64,000 bases of DNA from Pseudobdellovibrionaceae bacterium (GCA_019637955.1 JAHBUS010000002.1:62001-126000), one strand, 5' to 3'. Positions 7,735 to 18,105 are shown, counted from the first letter of the stretch. Numbers and translations are program-made. The notes: generated from the letters alone by a model not told the origin.

Positions 7735-9426
7735 ATGAATATGTTTGATGCCTTACAATTCGTTCTTTTTATCGGGCTTCTGACGTTGCTGACCCCGCCG
7801 CTCGGAAAGTTCATGGCCCGCGTGTTTCAAGGCGAAAGGACATGGCTCCATCAACCTCTAGGCTGGCTTGAGCGCCTTACTTATCTGGCCGGCGGCGTCG
7901 ATGAGAAAAGAGACATGGGGTGGAAGGAGTACGCGCTCGCGCTCCTTTGTTTCAACCTTATCGGACTTGTCGTTTTGATTGTCCTTCAAATGATCCAGGG
8001 TGGTTTGCCGGCCAATCCGCAGGCCTTTCCCGGCGTAAGCTGGCATTTAGCATTTAATACTGCCGCAAGTTTTGTCGGAAACACCAATTGGCAAAGCTAC
8101 GCCGGCGAGACGACGATGAGCTATCTCACGCAGATGCTTGGGCTCGCCTTCCAGAACTTTGTCAGTGCCGCCGTCGGGATCGCCGTCGCCGTCGCTCTGA
8201 TAAGAGGGATCGTCAGAAAATCCGCGCAAGGAATTGGAAATTTCTGGGTCGATCTCACTCGTTCCACGATCTACGTTCTGTTGCCAATCGCCTTTGTGCT
8301 GGCCCTCGTATTCGTCTCTCAAGGCGTGGTTCAAAACTTTTCGCCGTACCTCGAAGCTCTGACCCTTGAGGGTGCGAAACAGATCCTTCCATTCGGGCCT
8401 GCGGCATCTCAAGTTTCAATCAAGTTTCTTGGCACGAATGGCGGCGGCTTCTTTAATGCGAATTCCGCGCATCCGTTCGAGAATCCGACCGCTCTGGTGA
8501 ACCTTCTCCAGATGCTCGCTATTTTCATCATTCCGGCCGCTTTGACATATACGTTCGGCGTGATGGCAAACGCGAAAAAGCATGGATGGCTTATCTACGG
8601 CGTAATGATGGCGCTGTTTGTGAGTCTGACCTGCGCATCTCTTTATTCTGAATACTCGTACAATCCAATCGTCGGTCAAGGCAGCGTCATGGAGGGGAAA
8701 GAGGCGCGATTCGGAATCTTCAATAGCATTCTTTTTTCCACCGTTACGACGTCCGCATCGTGCGGGGGGGTGAATGCGATGCACTCCTCACTTTCTCCGC
8801 TTTCGGGCGGGATCGCTATGTTCAATATGATGCTTGGAGAAATCATTTTCGGCGGCGTCGGAGCGGGCCTCTACGGAATGCTGCTTTTCGTTCTACTCAC
8901 GATCTTCTTGGCGGGGCTTATGGTCGGAAGAACGCCTGAATATTTGGGAAAGAAAATCGAAGGACGAGAAATGATGATGGTGATTTTGGCGATCCTCGCT
9001 CCTTGCGCGACGATCTTGCTGGGAACCGCCTTTTCCTCCGTTCTTCCCGCGGGCCTTTCGAGTCTTGCGAACAAAGGCCCTCACGGGTTTTCGGAAATTC
9101 TCTACGCCTTCACGTCCGCCGCCGCCAACAATGGTAGCGCTTTTGCTGGACTTAACGCGAATACCCCTTACTACAACGTCATGCTCGGCCTCGCCATCCT
9201 ATTTGGGCGGTTCTTGATTATCGTGCCGATCCTGGCGGTTGCCGGAAGCCTTGCGAATAAGAAAATCTCTCCGGCCTCGTCGGGAACTTTCGAGGTGGAT
9301 ACGCCGTTGTTTGCGGCTCTCTTGATCGGTGTGATTCTCATCGTCGGTGCGTTGACTTTCCTGCCGGCACTTTCTCTTGGCCCTATCGTTGAGCACGTTT
9401 TGATGCTGAACGGGCGGACTTTTTAG
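7735..9426 (+). CDS. kdpA: KdpA, potassium-binding channel-like subunit
   Basis: The 563-residue membrane protein has the four filter-loop repeats of Kdp[51 protein letters not shown] and [13 protein letters not shown]. KdpA is the selectivity-filter subunit of the high-affinity K+ P-type ATPase and passes K+ through an intersubunit tunnel to KdpB. Length matches the family (about 560). The gene is followed after 11 bases by kdpB. Confidence 0.98.
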   Translation: MNMFDALQFVLFIGLLTLLTPPLGKFMARVFQGERTWLHQPLGWLERLTYLAGGVDEKRDMGWKEYALALLCFNLIGLVVLIVLQMIQGGLPANPQAFPGVSWHLAFNTAASFVGNTNWQSYAGETTMSYLTQMLGLAFQNFVSAAVGIAVAVALIRGIVRKSAQGIGNFWVDLTRSTIYVLLPIAFVLALVFVSQGVVQNFSPYLEALTLEGAKQILPFGPAASQVSIKFLGTNGGGFFNANSAHPFENPTALVNLLQMLAIFIIPAALTYTFGVMANAKKHGWLIYGVMMALFVSLTCASLYSEYSYNPIVGQGSVMEGKEARFGIFNSILFSTVTTSASCGGVNAMHSSLSPLSGGIAMFNMMLGEIIFGGVGAGLYGMLLFVLLTIFLAGLMVGRTPEYLGKKIEGREMMMVILAILAPCATILLGTAFSSVLPAGLSSLANKGPHGFSEILYAFTSAAANNGSAFAGLNANTPYYNVMLGLAILFGRFLIIVPILAVAGSLANKKISPASSGTFEVDTPLFAALLIGVILIVGALTFLPALSLGPIVEHVLMLNGRTF

Positions 9427-9437
9427 GAGTTTCAATT

Positions 9438-11522
9438 ATGAATAAAACCGAAAATGGTCTTTTAAAGCGCGAGCTCCTGATTCCTGCAATCAAGGAATCA
9501 TTTTTGAAACTCGATCCTAGAGTTCAAATGAGAAACCCTGTGATGTTCGTCACGCTGATCGGCGCGGTCTTAACCACCCTGAGCGCGATGTTCAGCATCG
9601 GACGTGGGTTCAATGCGTTTGAAGTCCAAATCGCACTCTGGTTATGGTTCACGGTGATTTTCGCCAATTTCGCCGAGGCCATTGCGGAGGGACGCGGAAA
9701 AGCGCAGGCAGAGGCCTTGCGCAAAACCAGGACTTCGACCGAGGCCCGCTTGATGAAAGAAGGAAGAGAAACGCGCGTTTCTGCCTCCAGCTTAAAGCTG
9801 AACGACCTCGTTGTTTGCGAAGCCGGAGATGTCATTCCGGGGGATGGAGAAGTCGTCGAAGGAATTGCCAGCGTCGATGAATCGGCCATTACGGGAGAAT
9901 CCGCGCCCGTTATTCGGGAATCCGGCGGTGATCGAAGCGCCGTAACCGGCGGGACGAGAGTCATTAGTGATCGCATCGTTATCCGTATCACGGCGGAGGC
10001 TGGAAGCAGCTTTTTAGACCGCATGATCGCCCTTGTTGAAGGAGCCAAGCGTCAGAAAACCCCGAACGAAATCGCTCTGAGCATCGTCCTTTCGGGATTG
10101 ACCATCATTTTTTTGCTCGCGGTCATGACCTTGAAGCCGTTCACCAACTACGCGGCGTCGGCTTCCGGGCAAGACCTCTCGGGTATCGTGACGCTGCCAG
10201 TTTTGGTGGCGCTCCTCGTTTGCCTGATTCCGACGACCATTGGCGGACTCTTAAGCGCCATCGGGATTAGTGGAATGGATCGCCTTATCCAAAAAAATGT
10301 CATTGCGACGAGCGGTCGTGCGGTGGAAGCCGCTGGCGACATCGACGTTCTTCTGCTCGACAAAACGGGCACGATTACGCTCGGAAACCGAATGGCTTCA
10401 AGTTTCCTGCCGGTTCATGGCGTGGATGTCAGAAGCCTTGCGGAGGCCGCTCAGCTTGCGTCGCTGGCCGACGAAACCCCGGAGGGTCGCTCGATCGTCG
10501 TCCTTGCCAAAGAGAAGTTCTCTCTACGAGCGGAAACGATCCAGCCGCATGAAGCGACCTTCGTTCCGTTCACGGCGCAGACTCGGATGAGTGGAATCGA
10601 CTTTAGTCAGGATGGTAAAGTCGTGAGCATCCGAAAAGGGGCCGCGGATGCCATCATCAGTTCCGTTCAAAGCATGGGAGGAAAAATCCCTTCCGATTTA
10701 AAACGGATTGTCGATGAGGTAGCCCAAAAGGGAGCCACCCCTCTCGTTGTGGCTCACGGAAAGGGCATCCTCGGAGTCGTTGACCTTAAGGATGTCGTCA
10801 AAGGCGGAATACGGGAACGCTTTGCGGAACTTAGAAAAATGGGCATTCGCACCGTTATGATTACGGGGGACAACGCAATGACGGCTGCCGCGATTGCGGC
10901 GGAAGCCGGAGTTGATGACTTCATGGCGCAAGCTACGCCGGAGACGAAGCTCAAAAGGATTCGTGAAGAACAAGCCAAGGGACACCTTGTTGCCATGACG
11001 GGAGACGGGACCAATGATGCGCCGGCGCTCGCGCAAGCCGACGTCGGCGTTGCGATGAATACGGGTACGCAGGCCGCGCGTGAAGCCGGAAACATGGTCG
11101 ATCTCGATAGTAACCCGACGAAGCTTATCGAGATCGTTGAAATTGGAAAGCAGTTGCTCATGACCCGCGGAAGCCTGACGACGTTCAGTATTGCGAATGA
11201 CGTGGCAAAATATTTTGCGATTCTACCGGCCCTTTTCGGCTCTCTTTACATCGCCCAGGGAGCGAAACAAGGCCCCTTGTCCGTTTTCAACATCATGGGT
11301 TTGCAATCTCCGCAAAGCGCCATTTTGAGCGCGGTGATCTTCAATGCTCTGGTCATCGTTGCCTTGATTCCGCTCGCCTTGAGGGGGGTAGCTTACCGTG
11401 CGGAAGGCTCCTCTGCGGTTTTACGTCGAAATCTTCTGATCTATGGTCTTGGTGGAATCATCATCCCTTTTATCGGAATCAAGCTCATTGATGTTCTTAT
11501 CACTTCGATAGGTCTTGCTTAA
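9438..11522 (+). CDS. kdpB: KdpB, P-type ATPase catalytic subunit
   Basis: The 694-residue protein shows all class IA P-type ATPase marks: the actuator TGES motif in [12 protein letters not shown], the phosphorylated Asp in [14 protein letters not shown], the nucleotide-binding KGAADAI region, and the hinge [18 protein letters not shown]. It hydrolyses ATP and couples this to K+ movement through KdpA. TGES includes the Ser that is an inhibitory phosphorylation site in E. coli KdpB. A full-length gene 11 bases after kdpA and 14 bases before kdpC. Confidence 0.98.
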   Translation: MNKTENGLLKRELLIPAIKESFLKLDPRVQMRNPVMFVTLIGAVLTTLSAMFSIGRGFNAFEVQIALWLWFTVIFANFAEAIAEGRGKAQAEALRKTRTSTEARLMKEGRETRVSASSLKLNDLVVCEAGDVIPGDGEVVEGIASVDESAITGESAPVIRESGGDRSAVTGGTRVISDRIVIRITAEAGSSFLDRMIALVEGAKRQKTPNEIALSIVLSGLTIIFLLAVMTLKPFTNYAASASGQDLSGIVTLPVLVALLVCLIPTTIGGLLSAIGISGMDRLIQKNVIATSGRAVEAAGDIDVLLLDKTGTITLGNRMASSFLPVHGVDVRSLAEAAQLASLADETPEGRSIVVLAKEKFSLRAETIQPHEATFVPFTAQTRMSGIDFSQDGKVVSIRKGAADAIISSVQSMGGKIPSDLKRIVDEVAQKGATPLVVAHGKGILGVVDLKDVVKGGIRERFAELRKMGIRTVMITGDNAMTAAAIAAEAGVDDFMAQATPETKLKRIREEQAKGHLVAMTGDGTNDAPALAQADVGVAMNTGTQAAREAGNMVDLDSNPTKLIEIVEIGKQLLMTRGSLTTFSIANDVAKYFAILPALFGSLYIAQGAKQGPLSVFNIMGLQSPQSAILSAVIFNALVIVALIPLALRGVAYRAEGSSAVLRRNLLIYGLGGIIIPFIGIKLIDVLITSIGLA

Positions 11523-11536
11523 AGGAGTCGTGATTT

Positions 11537-12175
11537 ATGAAGCACCTTCTAAGTTCAATTCGCATTACGTTTTTTTTGATGTTGGTCCTTGGGGTTGCTT
11601 ACCCCATCCTTGTGACTTTCATCGCGCAGGTCGTCTTCCCGAAACAGGCCAACGGGTCGCTCATCTACGAGGATGGTCGGCTTCGAGGCTCGGAGTTGAT
11701 TGCCCAGAACTTTGAAAAGCCTGAATACTTCTGGCCGCGCCCTTCGGCGGTTTCTTTTAATCCACTTCCCTCCGGTGGAACCAATCTTGGGCCTATAGCG
11801 CAAGATCTCCAAAAGGCCGTCAAAGAAAGAGGCGAAAAGTTGCGTGCTGCTCACCCCGGCGCGGGGGAGCCACCTCAAGACCTTCTTTTTGCATCGAGTA
11901 GCGGTCTCGATCCCCAGGAAAGTGTTTCTGCAATCCGATACCAAGCCTCCAGAGTAGCTGCGGCGCGCAATCTTTCAGGGGAAACCCTCGAAAAGCTCAT
12001 TTCTGAGCATATCGAGCATCGGCAACTTGGAGTGTTAGGAGAGGAAGTTGTGAATGTATTGGCTCTCAACCGTGCCCTTGATAAAATGAAACCCGTATTA
12101 CAATCACCGACCCAAGAGCCAGCCGCACAAGATCAGATTCAGCCCAATCATCCTTCTGACTCTTCTGGAAAGTGA
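11537..12175 (+). CDS. kdpC: KdpC, accessory subunit of the K+ ATPase
   Basis: The 212-residue protein has one N-terminal membrane helix (ITFFLMLVLGVAYPILVTFIA). The conserved blocks GSELIAQNFEKPEYFWPRPSA and SGGTNLGP, plus the helix with FASSSGLDPQESVSAIRYQ, mark KdpC. It stabilises the complex and raises ATP affinity. It is slightly longer than usual because of a polar C-terminal tail (QSPTQEPAAQDQIQPNHP) not needed in other species. Confidence 0.97.
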   Translation: MKHLLSSIRITFFLMLVLGVAYPILVTFIAQVVFPKQANGSLIYEDGRLRGSELIAQNFEKPEYFWPRPSAVSFNPLPSGGTNLGPIAQDLQKAVKERGEKLRAAHPGAGEPPQDLLFASSSGLDPQESVSAIRYQASRVAAARNLSGETLEKLISEHIEHRQLGVLGEEVVNVLALNRALDKMKPVLQSPTQEPAAQDQIQPNHPSDSSGK

Positions 12176-12191
12176 CAGGAGGATTTTAAGG

Positions 12192-14882
12192 GTGAGCGAC
12201 GAGGAGAGACTTGATCCCGATGCCCTTTTAAGGGTCATTGACGACGAGACAAAATCAAAATTTCGCGGCAAACTCCGAGTTTTTCTAGGAATGTCCGCAG
12301 GCGTTGGGAAAACCTACGCCATGCTAAAGGCCGCCCACCGAATGAAAGCCGAGGGGCGCTCTGTTGTCATCGGTCTGGTTGAAACTCACGGACGCTCCGA
12401 GACGGCCGAGCTCCTCCAAGGCCTTGAGGTTATTCCCAAGAGAGTGCTTCAACATCGAGGAATCACCCTTGAAGAAATGGATCTTGATGCCATTCTTTCG
12501 AGGAAGCCTGATATTGTCATCGTTGATGAGCTTCCGCATTCCAACGCCCCTGGCTCGCGCCATGACAAACGATACCAAGATATTCTTGAAATTCTCGAAG
12601 CAGGGATCGACGTTTTCACGGCGCTGAATGTTCAGCACCTTGAAAGTAGAAAAGACTCGGTTGAGAGCATCACCGGAATCCGCATTCGTGAAACCGTCCC
12701 CGACGGCATTCTCGATCAGGCGTCCTTGGTTGAATTGGTTGATATAGCTCCGTCGGAGCTTTTGAAGCGTTTAGCCGAAGGAAAGGTCTATCTGGGTGAC
12801 AAGGCTAAGGAAGCTGCCGACAAATTTTTCAAAGAAGACAAGCTGACGGCTTTACGCGAAATCGCTCTAAGGATGACCGCGGAGCGGGTTGACCAGGATC
12901 TTCAGAGGTTTTCCGCCACCCGAAATGAGAGCCCTTGGCAGACGAACGAAAGATTGCTGGTCGCTATCTCACACAGCCCCTATTCGGAAAAGTTGATTCG
13001 AGCAACACGACGGCTTGCCTATAACCTCGAAGCTCCTTGGGTCGCCGTTCATATCGACACGGGCGTGAGCCTGAACGATGAGGACCAAGCTCAATTGGTC
13101 AAAAACCTACAGCTTGCGCGCGAGCTCCGTGCGGAAGTGATCACGACGACAGATACCAGTCTTGCGGCCGCGATCAAACGGATCGCCCGGCAGAAAAATG
13201 TCACCCAAGTCGTTGTCGGACGCCCAACAAGAAGGTGGTTCCGAGAACTTCTTGAGGGAGGCTCGCTGCTTTTCAGGTTGGTGAACGAAAGCCATGAAGT
13301 GGATATTCACGTCATCCGGATCGAAAAACTCACGCATCGAAGGCCGTCACTTTGGACGGAACTGGCTCTTTACCGTACGAGGACCGGATTCGTTAAATAT
13401 TGGAATACGCTTTGGTTCATGTTGGGAGTCACTTTCTTAAGTGTATTCTTTGAAGGTTACGTCGGCTACCGGGTGGTCGGTTTCATTTATCTCCTCGTGG
13501 TTTTGATCGTCGGCATGTTCGGGAGCATTGGCGCTGTCCTCTTCGCCGCCGCGTTTAGCGCCCTTGCCTGGGACTTTTTGTTCATCAATCCCAAGTTCAC
13601 GTTTACCATCGCTTCCGCGGAAGACATCATCTTGTGCTTTGCCTACTTCGTCGTCGCCCTGATTACCGGATTTTTGACCAACAGGATTCGCTTTCACGAA
13701 AAGCTGATGCGGGAGCGGGAGGAGCGAATGGCCGTCCTGTACCGCGTTCTGAAAGATATTTCCGAGAGCAAGAATAAAGAAGAGTTCATCAACAAAGTCA
13801 GCAGTCGAGTGGGGGAGCTCTTGGAGGGCGAATGCGGAGTAGTCCTCAAAGCACGAGATGGTCTTCTGGATTTTACAGGATCGAAAAAATATTCGCTCAA
13901 CTTGGACGAAAGAGAGCGCGCCGTCGCGCTCTGGACATTCCAAAACCAAAAGTCCGCGGGTTGGTCCACGGAGACGCTTTCGCAAGCCCGAGCGCTATAT
14001 ATTTCGCTCAAGGGCGCAAACGAGATTCTCGGTGTTTTTCTTTTTAGGCCCGAAAGGAAATCCAGAAAACTTGGCCCCGATCAGGAAAATTTGCTCCATA
14101 CGATTGTCGACCAGCTTGGCCTCTCCATTGAGCGGCATTTCTGGAGTCGGAGGATCGCCGAGGCTCAACGGATTCAAGATTCCGAGAAACTTCAACAAAC
14201 GATTCTCTCCTCGATTTCCCATGAACTTAGAACACCGCTTACCGCTATTCTAGGATCTGCCGCCGCGTTGGACAGTGATCTCATCGAAAATCCTTTAGCG
14301 AAGACCATTGTTAAAGACCTCGAAAGCAACGGGGAAAGGCTGAATCGAGTCATCGAGAATTTGCTCGACATGAGTCGGCTTTCAAGCGGGTCTCTTGCTC
14401 TGAATCTCGAATGGCAAGACATGAGCGACCTCATCGGCGTGGTCCTGAAAAAACACGCAAAACCCCTCTCCGGCCATCGAGTGACCGTCGAGATGAAAAC
14501 CGACATGCCGCTACTGAGATTGGATTTCCGTCTGTTCGAGCATGCGCTTTCGAATCTAGTGATAAATGCCGCTCAATACAGTTCCCCAGGTACTGAGATT
14601 TTTGTAAGAGTTCGGGCCATCGGGAAGAATTTGGTCATTTCGGTCGAAGATCAGGGTGCCGGCATTCCCGAAGAGTATGCGAGCCAGGTTTTCGAGAAAT
14701 TCTACCGCGTTCCAGGCACGCTTCCTGGAGGGACAGGGCTGGGCCTCTCCATTGTGCGAAATATCGTGGAGCTTCATCGAGGGACCGTTCGATATGAAAA
14801 GAACGAGCCTCATGGTTCGCGTTTTGTGATTGATCTCCCTCTCGAACCCCAGCCGGAAATACCTGAGGAGGTTAAGGGATGA
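12192..14882 (+). CDS. kdpD: KdpD, potassium-responsive sensor kinase
   Basis: The 896-residue protein starts at a GTG with AGGAGG about 11 bases before. The N-terminal KdpD domain (about 25-235) has Walker A GMSAGVGKTY and IVDELPHSN. A UspA-like domain covers about 255-375, four membrane helices about 400-500, and a GAF-like region follows. The kinase core has the H-box SHELRTPLTAI, N-box NLVINAAQYS and G boxes DQGAGIPEE and GGTGLGLSI. KdpD phosphorylates KdpE when external K+ is low. Length and domain order match E. coli KdpD. Confidence 0.97.
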   Translation: MSDEERLDPDALLRVIDDETKSKFRGKLRVFLGMSAGVGKTYAMLKAAHRMKAEGRSVVIGLVETHGRSETAELLQGLEVIPKRVLQHRGITLEEMDLDAILSRKPDIVIVDELPHSNAPGSRHDKRYQDILEILEAGIDVFTALNVQHLESRKDSVESITGIRIRETVPDGILDQASLVELVDIAPSELLKRLAEGKVYLGDKAKEAADKFFKEDKLTALREIALRMTAERVDQDLQRFSATRNESPWQTNERLLVAISHSPYSEKLIRATRRLAYNLEAPWVAVHIDTGVSLNDEDQAQLVKNLQLARELRAEVITTTDTSLAAAIKRIARQKNVTQVVVGRPTRRWFRELLEGGSLLFRLVNESHEVDIHVIRIEKLTHRRPSLWTELALYRTRTGFVKYWNTLWFMLGVTFLSVFFEGYVGYRVVGFIYLLVVLIVGMFGSIGAVLFAAAFSALAWDFLFINPKFTFTIASAEDIILCFAYFVVALITGFLTNRIRFHEKLMREREERMAVLYRVLKDISESKNKEEFINKVSSRVGELLEGECGVVLKARDGLLDFTGSKKYSLNLDERERAVALWTFQNQKSAGWSTETLSQARALYISLKGANEILGVFLFRPERKSRKLGPDQENLLHTIVDQLGLSIERHFWSRRIAEAQRIQDSEKLQQTILSSISHELRTPLTAILGSAAALDSDLIENPLAKTIVKDLESNGERLNRVIENLLDMSRLSSGSLALNLEWQDMSDLIGVVLKKHAKPLSGHRVTVEMKTDMPLLRLDFRLFEHALSNLVINAAQYSSPGTEIFVRVRAIGKNLVISVEDQGAGIPEEYASQVFEKFYRVPGTLPGGTGLGLSIVRNIVELHRGTVRYEKNEPHGSRFVIDLPLEPQPEIPEEVKG

Positions 14883-15559
14883 GCTCATCATCACGAATTT
14901 TAATCATAGACGATGAAGCGGCAGTCAGGAATGTCGTGAAAATGGCTTTGGCAAATGCTGGGCACAGCATCGCTGAAGCCGCAACCGGAGCCGAGGGCCT
15001 TGATAAGGCCAGCTCTTTTCATCCCAATTTGATTATTCTCGATCTAGGTCTTCCGGATCTAAATGGCCGAGAAGTCTTAAAGCAGGTGAGAAGTTGGACG
15101 ACGATTCCCGTGATCGTCCTCACGGTATCGGACGATGAGAAAACCAAAGTCACTTTGTTGGACTCCGGGGCGGACGATTATCTAACTAAACCATTCGGAC
15201 CTGACGAGCTTCTGGCGAGAATCCGGGTGGCCCTTCGCCACACGGGAATGATCGAGGCCACTCCGATTTTCGAGTCAGGAGATCTGAAGGTGGATCTGAA
15301 TAAAAAGACAGTTCTCGTTTCCGAGAATCAAATCCGCCTAACGAGCACCGAGTATGCCGTGCTTTCGAGACTGGTTCGAGATCACGGCAAAGTGGTTTCA
15401 CAGATTCAGCTTCTGAAGGAGATTTGGGGAACGACGGCAAAAGATCAAAGTCACTACTTACGAATCTACATCAATCAGCTCCGAAAGAAGATTGAGTCGA
15501 ATCCATCGGAGCCCGTTCACATTCTCACTGAGCCAGGGGTCGGTTATCGCCTTATTTAG
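14879..15559 (+). CDS. kdpE: KdpE, OmpR-type response regulator of kdp
   Basis: The 226-residue protein has a receiver domain (ILIIDDEAAVRN, acceptor Asp in LIILDLGLPDLNG, KPFGPDELLARI) and a winged-helix output domain (LTSTEYAVLSRLVRDHGKVV, then SHYLRIYINQLRKKIE and EPGVGYRLI). The ATG overlaps the kdpD stop by four bases. The repeat boxes at 6277-6362 and 7587-7606 fit its expected tandem half-site binding. Confidence 0.97.
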   Translation: MSSSSRILIIDDEAAVRNVVKMALANAGHSIAEAATGAEGLDKASSFHPNLIILDLGLPDLNGREVLKQVRSWTTIPVIVLTVSDDEKTKVTLLDSGADDYLTKPFGPDELLARIRVALRHTGMIEATPIFESGDLKVDLNKKTVLVSENQIRLTSTEYAVLSRLVRDHGKVVSQIQLLKEIWGTTAKDQSHYLRIYINQLRKKIESNPSEPVHILTEPGVGYRLI

Positions 15560-15652
15560 GATTGCGGAGTGTGCTCGGTAAGCCGTGTCTGTGCGGGCAA
15601 CTAGCAGCGGCCAAAGCCTATAAGTCTGATTAAAAGGTCTCTTGGCTTATTG

Positions 15653-15916
15653 TTACAAGTCGTTCAGCAGGTCTATTAACCCATCTTTGTATCCGAGGGC
15701 ACGAGCCACCCGATCCAGCGTCAATATGCCAATGTTCCTGTCCGCATCGAAAATCCTTCGCACAGTGGCCCTAGAGGTTTCACTTTCAAAGGCTAACCAC
15801 TCCACCGGCTTGTCCAGATCGTGAAGACATTTGTGTATGTGCTGCCCGATCTTGCGTAAAAATCGAAGCTCAGTCTCGGAACGTGGGGCTGAAGAATTTT
15901 TCTCTCGTATTTTCAT
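15653..15916 (-). CDS. Small XRE-like DNA-binding protein
   Basis: An 87-residue protein with a helix-turn-helix in KPVEWLAFESETSRATVRRIF followed by IGILTLDRVARALGYKDGL, the usual fourth and fifth helices of a Cro/C1 domain. The leader has no clear ribosome-binding site, so translation may be leaderless or weak. It faces the HTH gene at 16072 across a region with two inverted repeats. It is probably part of a small accessory insert after kdpE. Confidence 0.65.
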   Translation of the reverse strand: MKIREKNSSAPRSETELRFLRKIGQHIHKCLHDLDKPVEWLAFESETSRATVRRIFDADRNIGILTLDRVARALGYKDGLIDLLNDL

Positions 15917-15921
15917 TAATT

Positions 15922-15937
15922 TAGGGTATTGGCCCTA
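15922..15937. promoter_or_regulatory. Inverted repeat TAGGG-N6-CCCTA
   Basis: A 5-bp dyad immediately upstream of the HTH gene starting at 15916, in a position to act as its own operator. The short arms make this a weak call. Confidence 0.3.
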
Positions 15938-15953
15938 GAAAATAGAGACCGGC

Positions 15954-15987
15954 CATATATGAGCCTTTTTTATGAGGCTCATATATG
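15954..15987. repeat. 12-bp perfect palindrome between divergent HTH genes
   Basis: Arms CATATATGAGCC and GGCTCATATATG flank a 10-base T-rich loop. The position between two divergent regulator genes favours an operator or a cruciform. The T-run lies inside the loop, not after the stem, so it does not look like an intrinsic terminator. Confidence 0.6.
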
Positions 15988-16071
15988 TTTAGATGTTTGA
16001 TGTTGGCGATTGGGGCGGTCTTAAATTTTGCGCAAAGCCGACTGACGAAGGCGAGAGCAGGTGTATTGAAA

Positions 16072-16422
16072 ATGATCCATTACAATATTGGGCAAGAGCT
16101 TAAAATTAATGAACGCTTTGGTCTTCTCTTGCTGGGGGAGAGGAAAAACAGCGGGCGTTCCGTGCGATATATCGCCCGAAGGTTTAGGATCAGCCGTCGA
16201 AATATTCAACGGTGGGAGCAGGGGCTTTCTTCGCCGCCCGCGAAGGTTTTTTACAGGCTCATACAGCACTACGGCCTTACTGCCGTACAGCGGGCCCAGA
16301 TTCTCGATCTCGAAATCCAGCTTGAGAAATATGAGATGGTGAAACGGCGCACAGCTGCGGAGGCGGCACAATTTTCCGACCAAACGGAGCCAATAGAAAT
16401 GCCCATGCTCGTCGCCGGCTAG
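16072..16422 (+). CDS. HTH-domain protein
   Basis: A 116-residue protein with a helix-turn-helix region SVRYIARRFRISRRNIQRWEQGL, then PPAKVFYRLIQHYGLT. The middle helix plus RRNIQRWEQG is the Cro/C1 recognition pattern. A helical tail (RAQILDLEIQLEKYEMVKRR) may dimerise. I chose the ATG at 16072 because the upstream in-frame part is non-conserved in character and overlaps the palindrome. Its stop overlaps the end of the convergent small exported protein by four bases. Confidence 0.65.
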   Translation: MIHYNIGQELKINERFGLLLLGERKNSGRSVRYIARRFRISRRNIQRWEQGLSSPPAKVFYRLIQHYGLTAVQRAQILDLEIQLEKYEMVKRRTAAEAAQFSDQTEPIEMPMLVAG

Positions 16423-16661
16423 TTTGTGCCCCCCTCGGAGCGGGGCGACCGCGTACGATAGTTTTTTGGATCGTATGCTTGGCAGGCGTCCCCATTGAAG
16501 ACGGACGGGCATCCCCAATTTGAATTTGCCCCCTCCAGGGCCTTGCTGCGCAGCTCCGCGATCATCTTCCATGGAAGATCGGGCCGTCCAACGGCGACGC
16601 ATCCTAGGTACAAGGAAATGAAGGTTCCCGCGAGAGCGGTGATTGCACTTTGAAAATTCAT
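16419..16661 (-). CDS. Small exported or membrane-tethered protein
   Basis: An 80-residue product with an N-terminal hydrophobic segment MNFQSAITALAGTFISLYLG followed by Cys, and a polar tail with two more Cys (NWGCPSVFNGDACQAYDP) that could form a disulphide outside the cell. AGGAG lies seven bases before the ATG, which supports expression. The LGC sequence is not a canonical lipobox. No family recognised. Confidence 0.55.
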   Translation of the reverse strand: MNFQSAITALAGTFISLYLGCVAVGRPDLPWKMIAELRSKALEGANSNWGCPSVFNGDACQAYDPKNYRTRSPRSEGGTN

Positions 16662-17112
16662 GGCATCTCCTGGTGAAAGCCGGTTCCTTTATGGTTCCCA
16701 AGGGGGCTGGGGAACTAGAAAATGATCCCTGGGAACTGGAAAGGAACCACAATTTTGAAATTCTGGTTCCGTGCGTTTTTCATTGTCATGCCGAGAGGTT
16801 GTGAGAAGCATACCATTCAACGGCGGCGGCTCTAAGATCCGCGGCCCCTCTCCGCCAATTTTGCTACGCAAATTTTCTCTATTCTCGATTTTCTATTTTC
16901 GGCGAGTTACTTACGAGTACCCCATTAATCCGAACTGGCGCGGAAGCGCATCACGTCTCATCAAGACCCATCACGGAAGTTGGCTACATTCTGGCTACAA
17001 ACTTCATTCACGGGTTGTGAACTAAAAAGCTGAATCGGTAGCAGTCGTGCGCCCTCCAAAAGCGTTCCCTTTTGAAGCGACAGGTCGATCACTTCGATGC
17101 TAGATACATCGA
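16662..17112. other. Non-coding, repeat-rich stretch
   Basis: No convincing gene is present in these 451 bases. It holds a hyphenated inverted repeat (GGTTCCTTT at 16682-16690 with AAAGGAACC at 16740-16748, with nested GGTTCCC/GGGAAC). A pair of GGCTACA direct repeats lies near 16980-17002. Composition shifts towards AT near 16860-16920. Codon-like structure is absent on both strands. Confidence 0.5.
16845..16857 (+). other. tRNA-Ser-like 3' end fragment
   Basis: CCCCTCTCCGCCA resembles the 3' acceptor end of many bacterial tRNA-Ser genes, including CCA, and the bases before it loosely resemble a T-arm. No full cloverleaf can be folded. It could be an attachment-site scar of a departed element, or chance. 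Confidence 0.22.
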
Positions 17113-18105
17113 ATGAATTTAGATCAAAAGGTTTTACGAGATCGTATTCAGGCTCTCCTTGCCGCGAATTCGGAGCCCGGTGCGCTTATAGAAATAAGTA
17201 GCAAAGGTACCCCGTCAATCAGCCTTAATTTTGGTGTTCAAGAAGTCACCGCGAGTTTTCCTGTCTATAGTATCGCAAAAACAATCTTAGCCATTCTTGC
17301 GCTTGATCTAGCAAACCAAGGAGAACTGAATCTTGACGCTGAAATTGGCAAATACGTACAGCGAGAAATTCCAGACTGGCTTAAAAAAGCAACGTTGAGA
17401 CATCTCCTATCTCATCGGTCCGGTATTTTCGATTATGGCCCGTTTAAGAGTTATCACGAGGCGGTACGGAGCCGTCCCGATCATACTGAGGGGCGTGAGC
17501 ACTTTGTTGCTAAGGTCTTCGACAAAGGCCCTCAATTTGAGGCCGGAAGCTCATTTTTTTATTCGAATATCGGTTACATGCTGATTCGAGAAATCATTGA
17601 GTCAAAAGCCGACACAGATCTGCAGACATTGTTCGACTCAAAAATCGGCACGCCGTTGAAAATCCAAATGGAATTTTTGCGAGGACCGACAAATGAGATC
17701 ATGTCTGGATTTTCTCCATACCTTTCGAAAGATTGTCCTGATGTAAAAGGCTTTTATGATTTTTCCTGGGTTTTCCACGGAACGTTTCGAGCTACCTTAT
17801 CCGATCTGACAAGTCTCATCGAGAATCTAGAAACCTTAGTTGGAACCAGTGCATTCAAAGAAATGATAAGCCTTCATCCCCTGGAATTTCCTCACCCTAC
17901 GATTCATCCATCTTATGGGCTTGGCCTCATGGGAGATATGGGCGCAAGCTTCGGACCGACGTACGGTCACAATGGTGGAGGACCGGGCTTCTCTGTTGCG
18001 GCTTATGCATCCCCAGAGAAGGACGTCACGATAGCGGCTGTCGTAAATCGCGATAGTTCCGTCGAGGCAGAGACTTTGGTCTTTGAGGCGTTGAATCTAA
18101 TTTAG
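17113..18105 (+). CDS. Serine beta-lactamase-fold hydrolase (class C/DD-peptidase-like)
   Basis: The 330-residue protein has the three active-site motifs of the family: SxxK in VYSIAKTILA, YxN in SSFFYSNIGYM, and HxG in YGHNGGGPGF. The block LRHLLSHRSGI is also typical. Such proteins include esterases, DD-carboxypeptidases and lactamases acting by an acyl-serine. No signal peptide is seen, so it may be cytoplasmic. The gene looks more AT-rich than its surroundings and has no operon partner, consistent with acquisition. Substrate unknown. Confidence 0.85.
   Translation: MNLDQKVLRDRIQALLAANSEPGALIEISSKGTPSISLNFGVQEVTASFPVYSIAKTILAILALDLANQGELNLDAEIGKYVQREIPDWLKKATLRHLLSHRSGIFDYGPFKSYHEAVRSRPDHTEGREHFVAKVFDKGPQFEAGSSFFYSNIGYMLIREIIESKADTDLQTLFDSKIGTPLKIQMEFLRGPTNEIMSGFSPYLSKDCPDVKGFYDFSWVFHGTFRATLSDLTSLIENLETLVGTSAFKEMISLHPLEFPHPTIHPSYGLGLMGDMGASFGPTYGHNGGGPGFSVAAYASPEKDVTIAAVVNRDSSVEAETLVFEALNLI

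Noticed and set aside
16689-16871. 60-codon open frame with Pro-rich sequence on the minus strand
   Set aside because: It lies in the repeat-rich region, has no ribosome-binding site, and its composition follows the inverted repeats.
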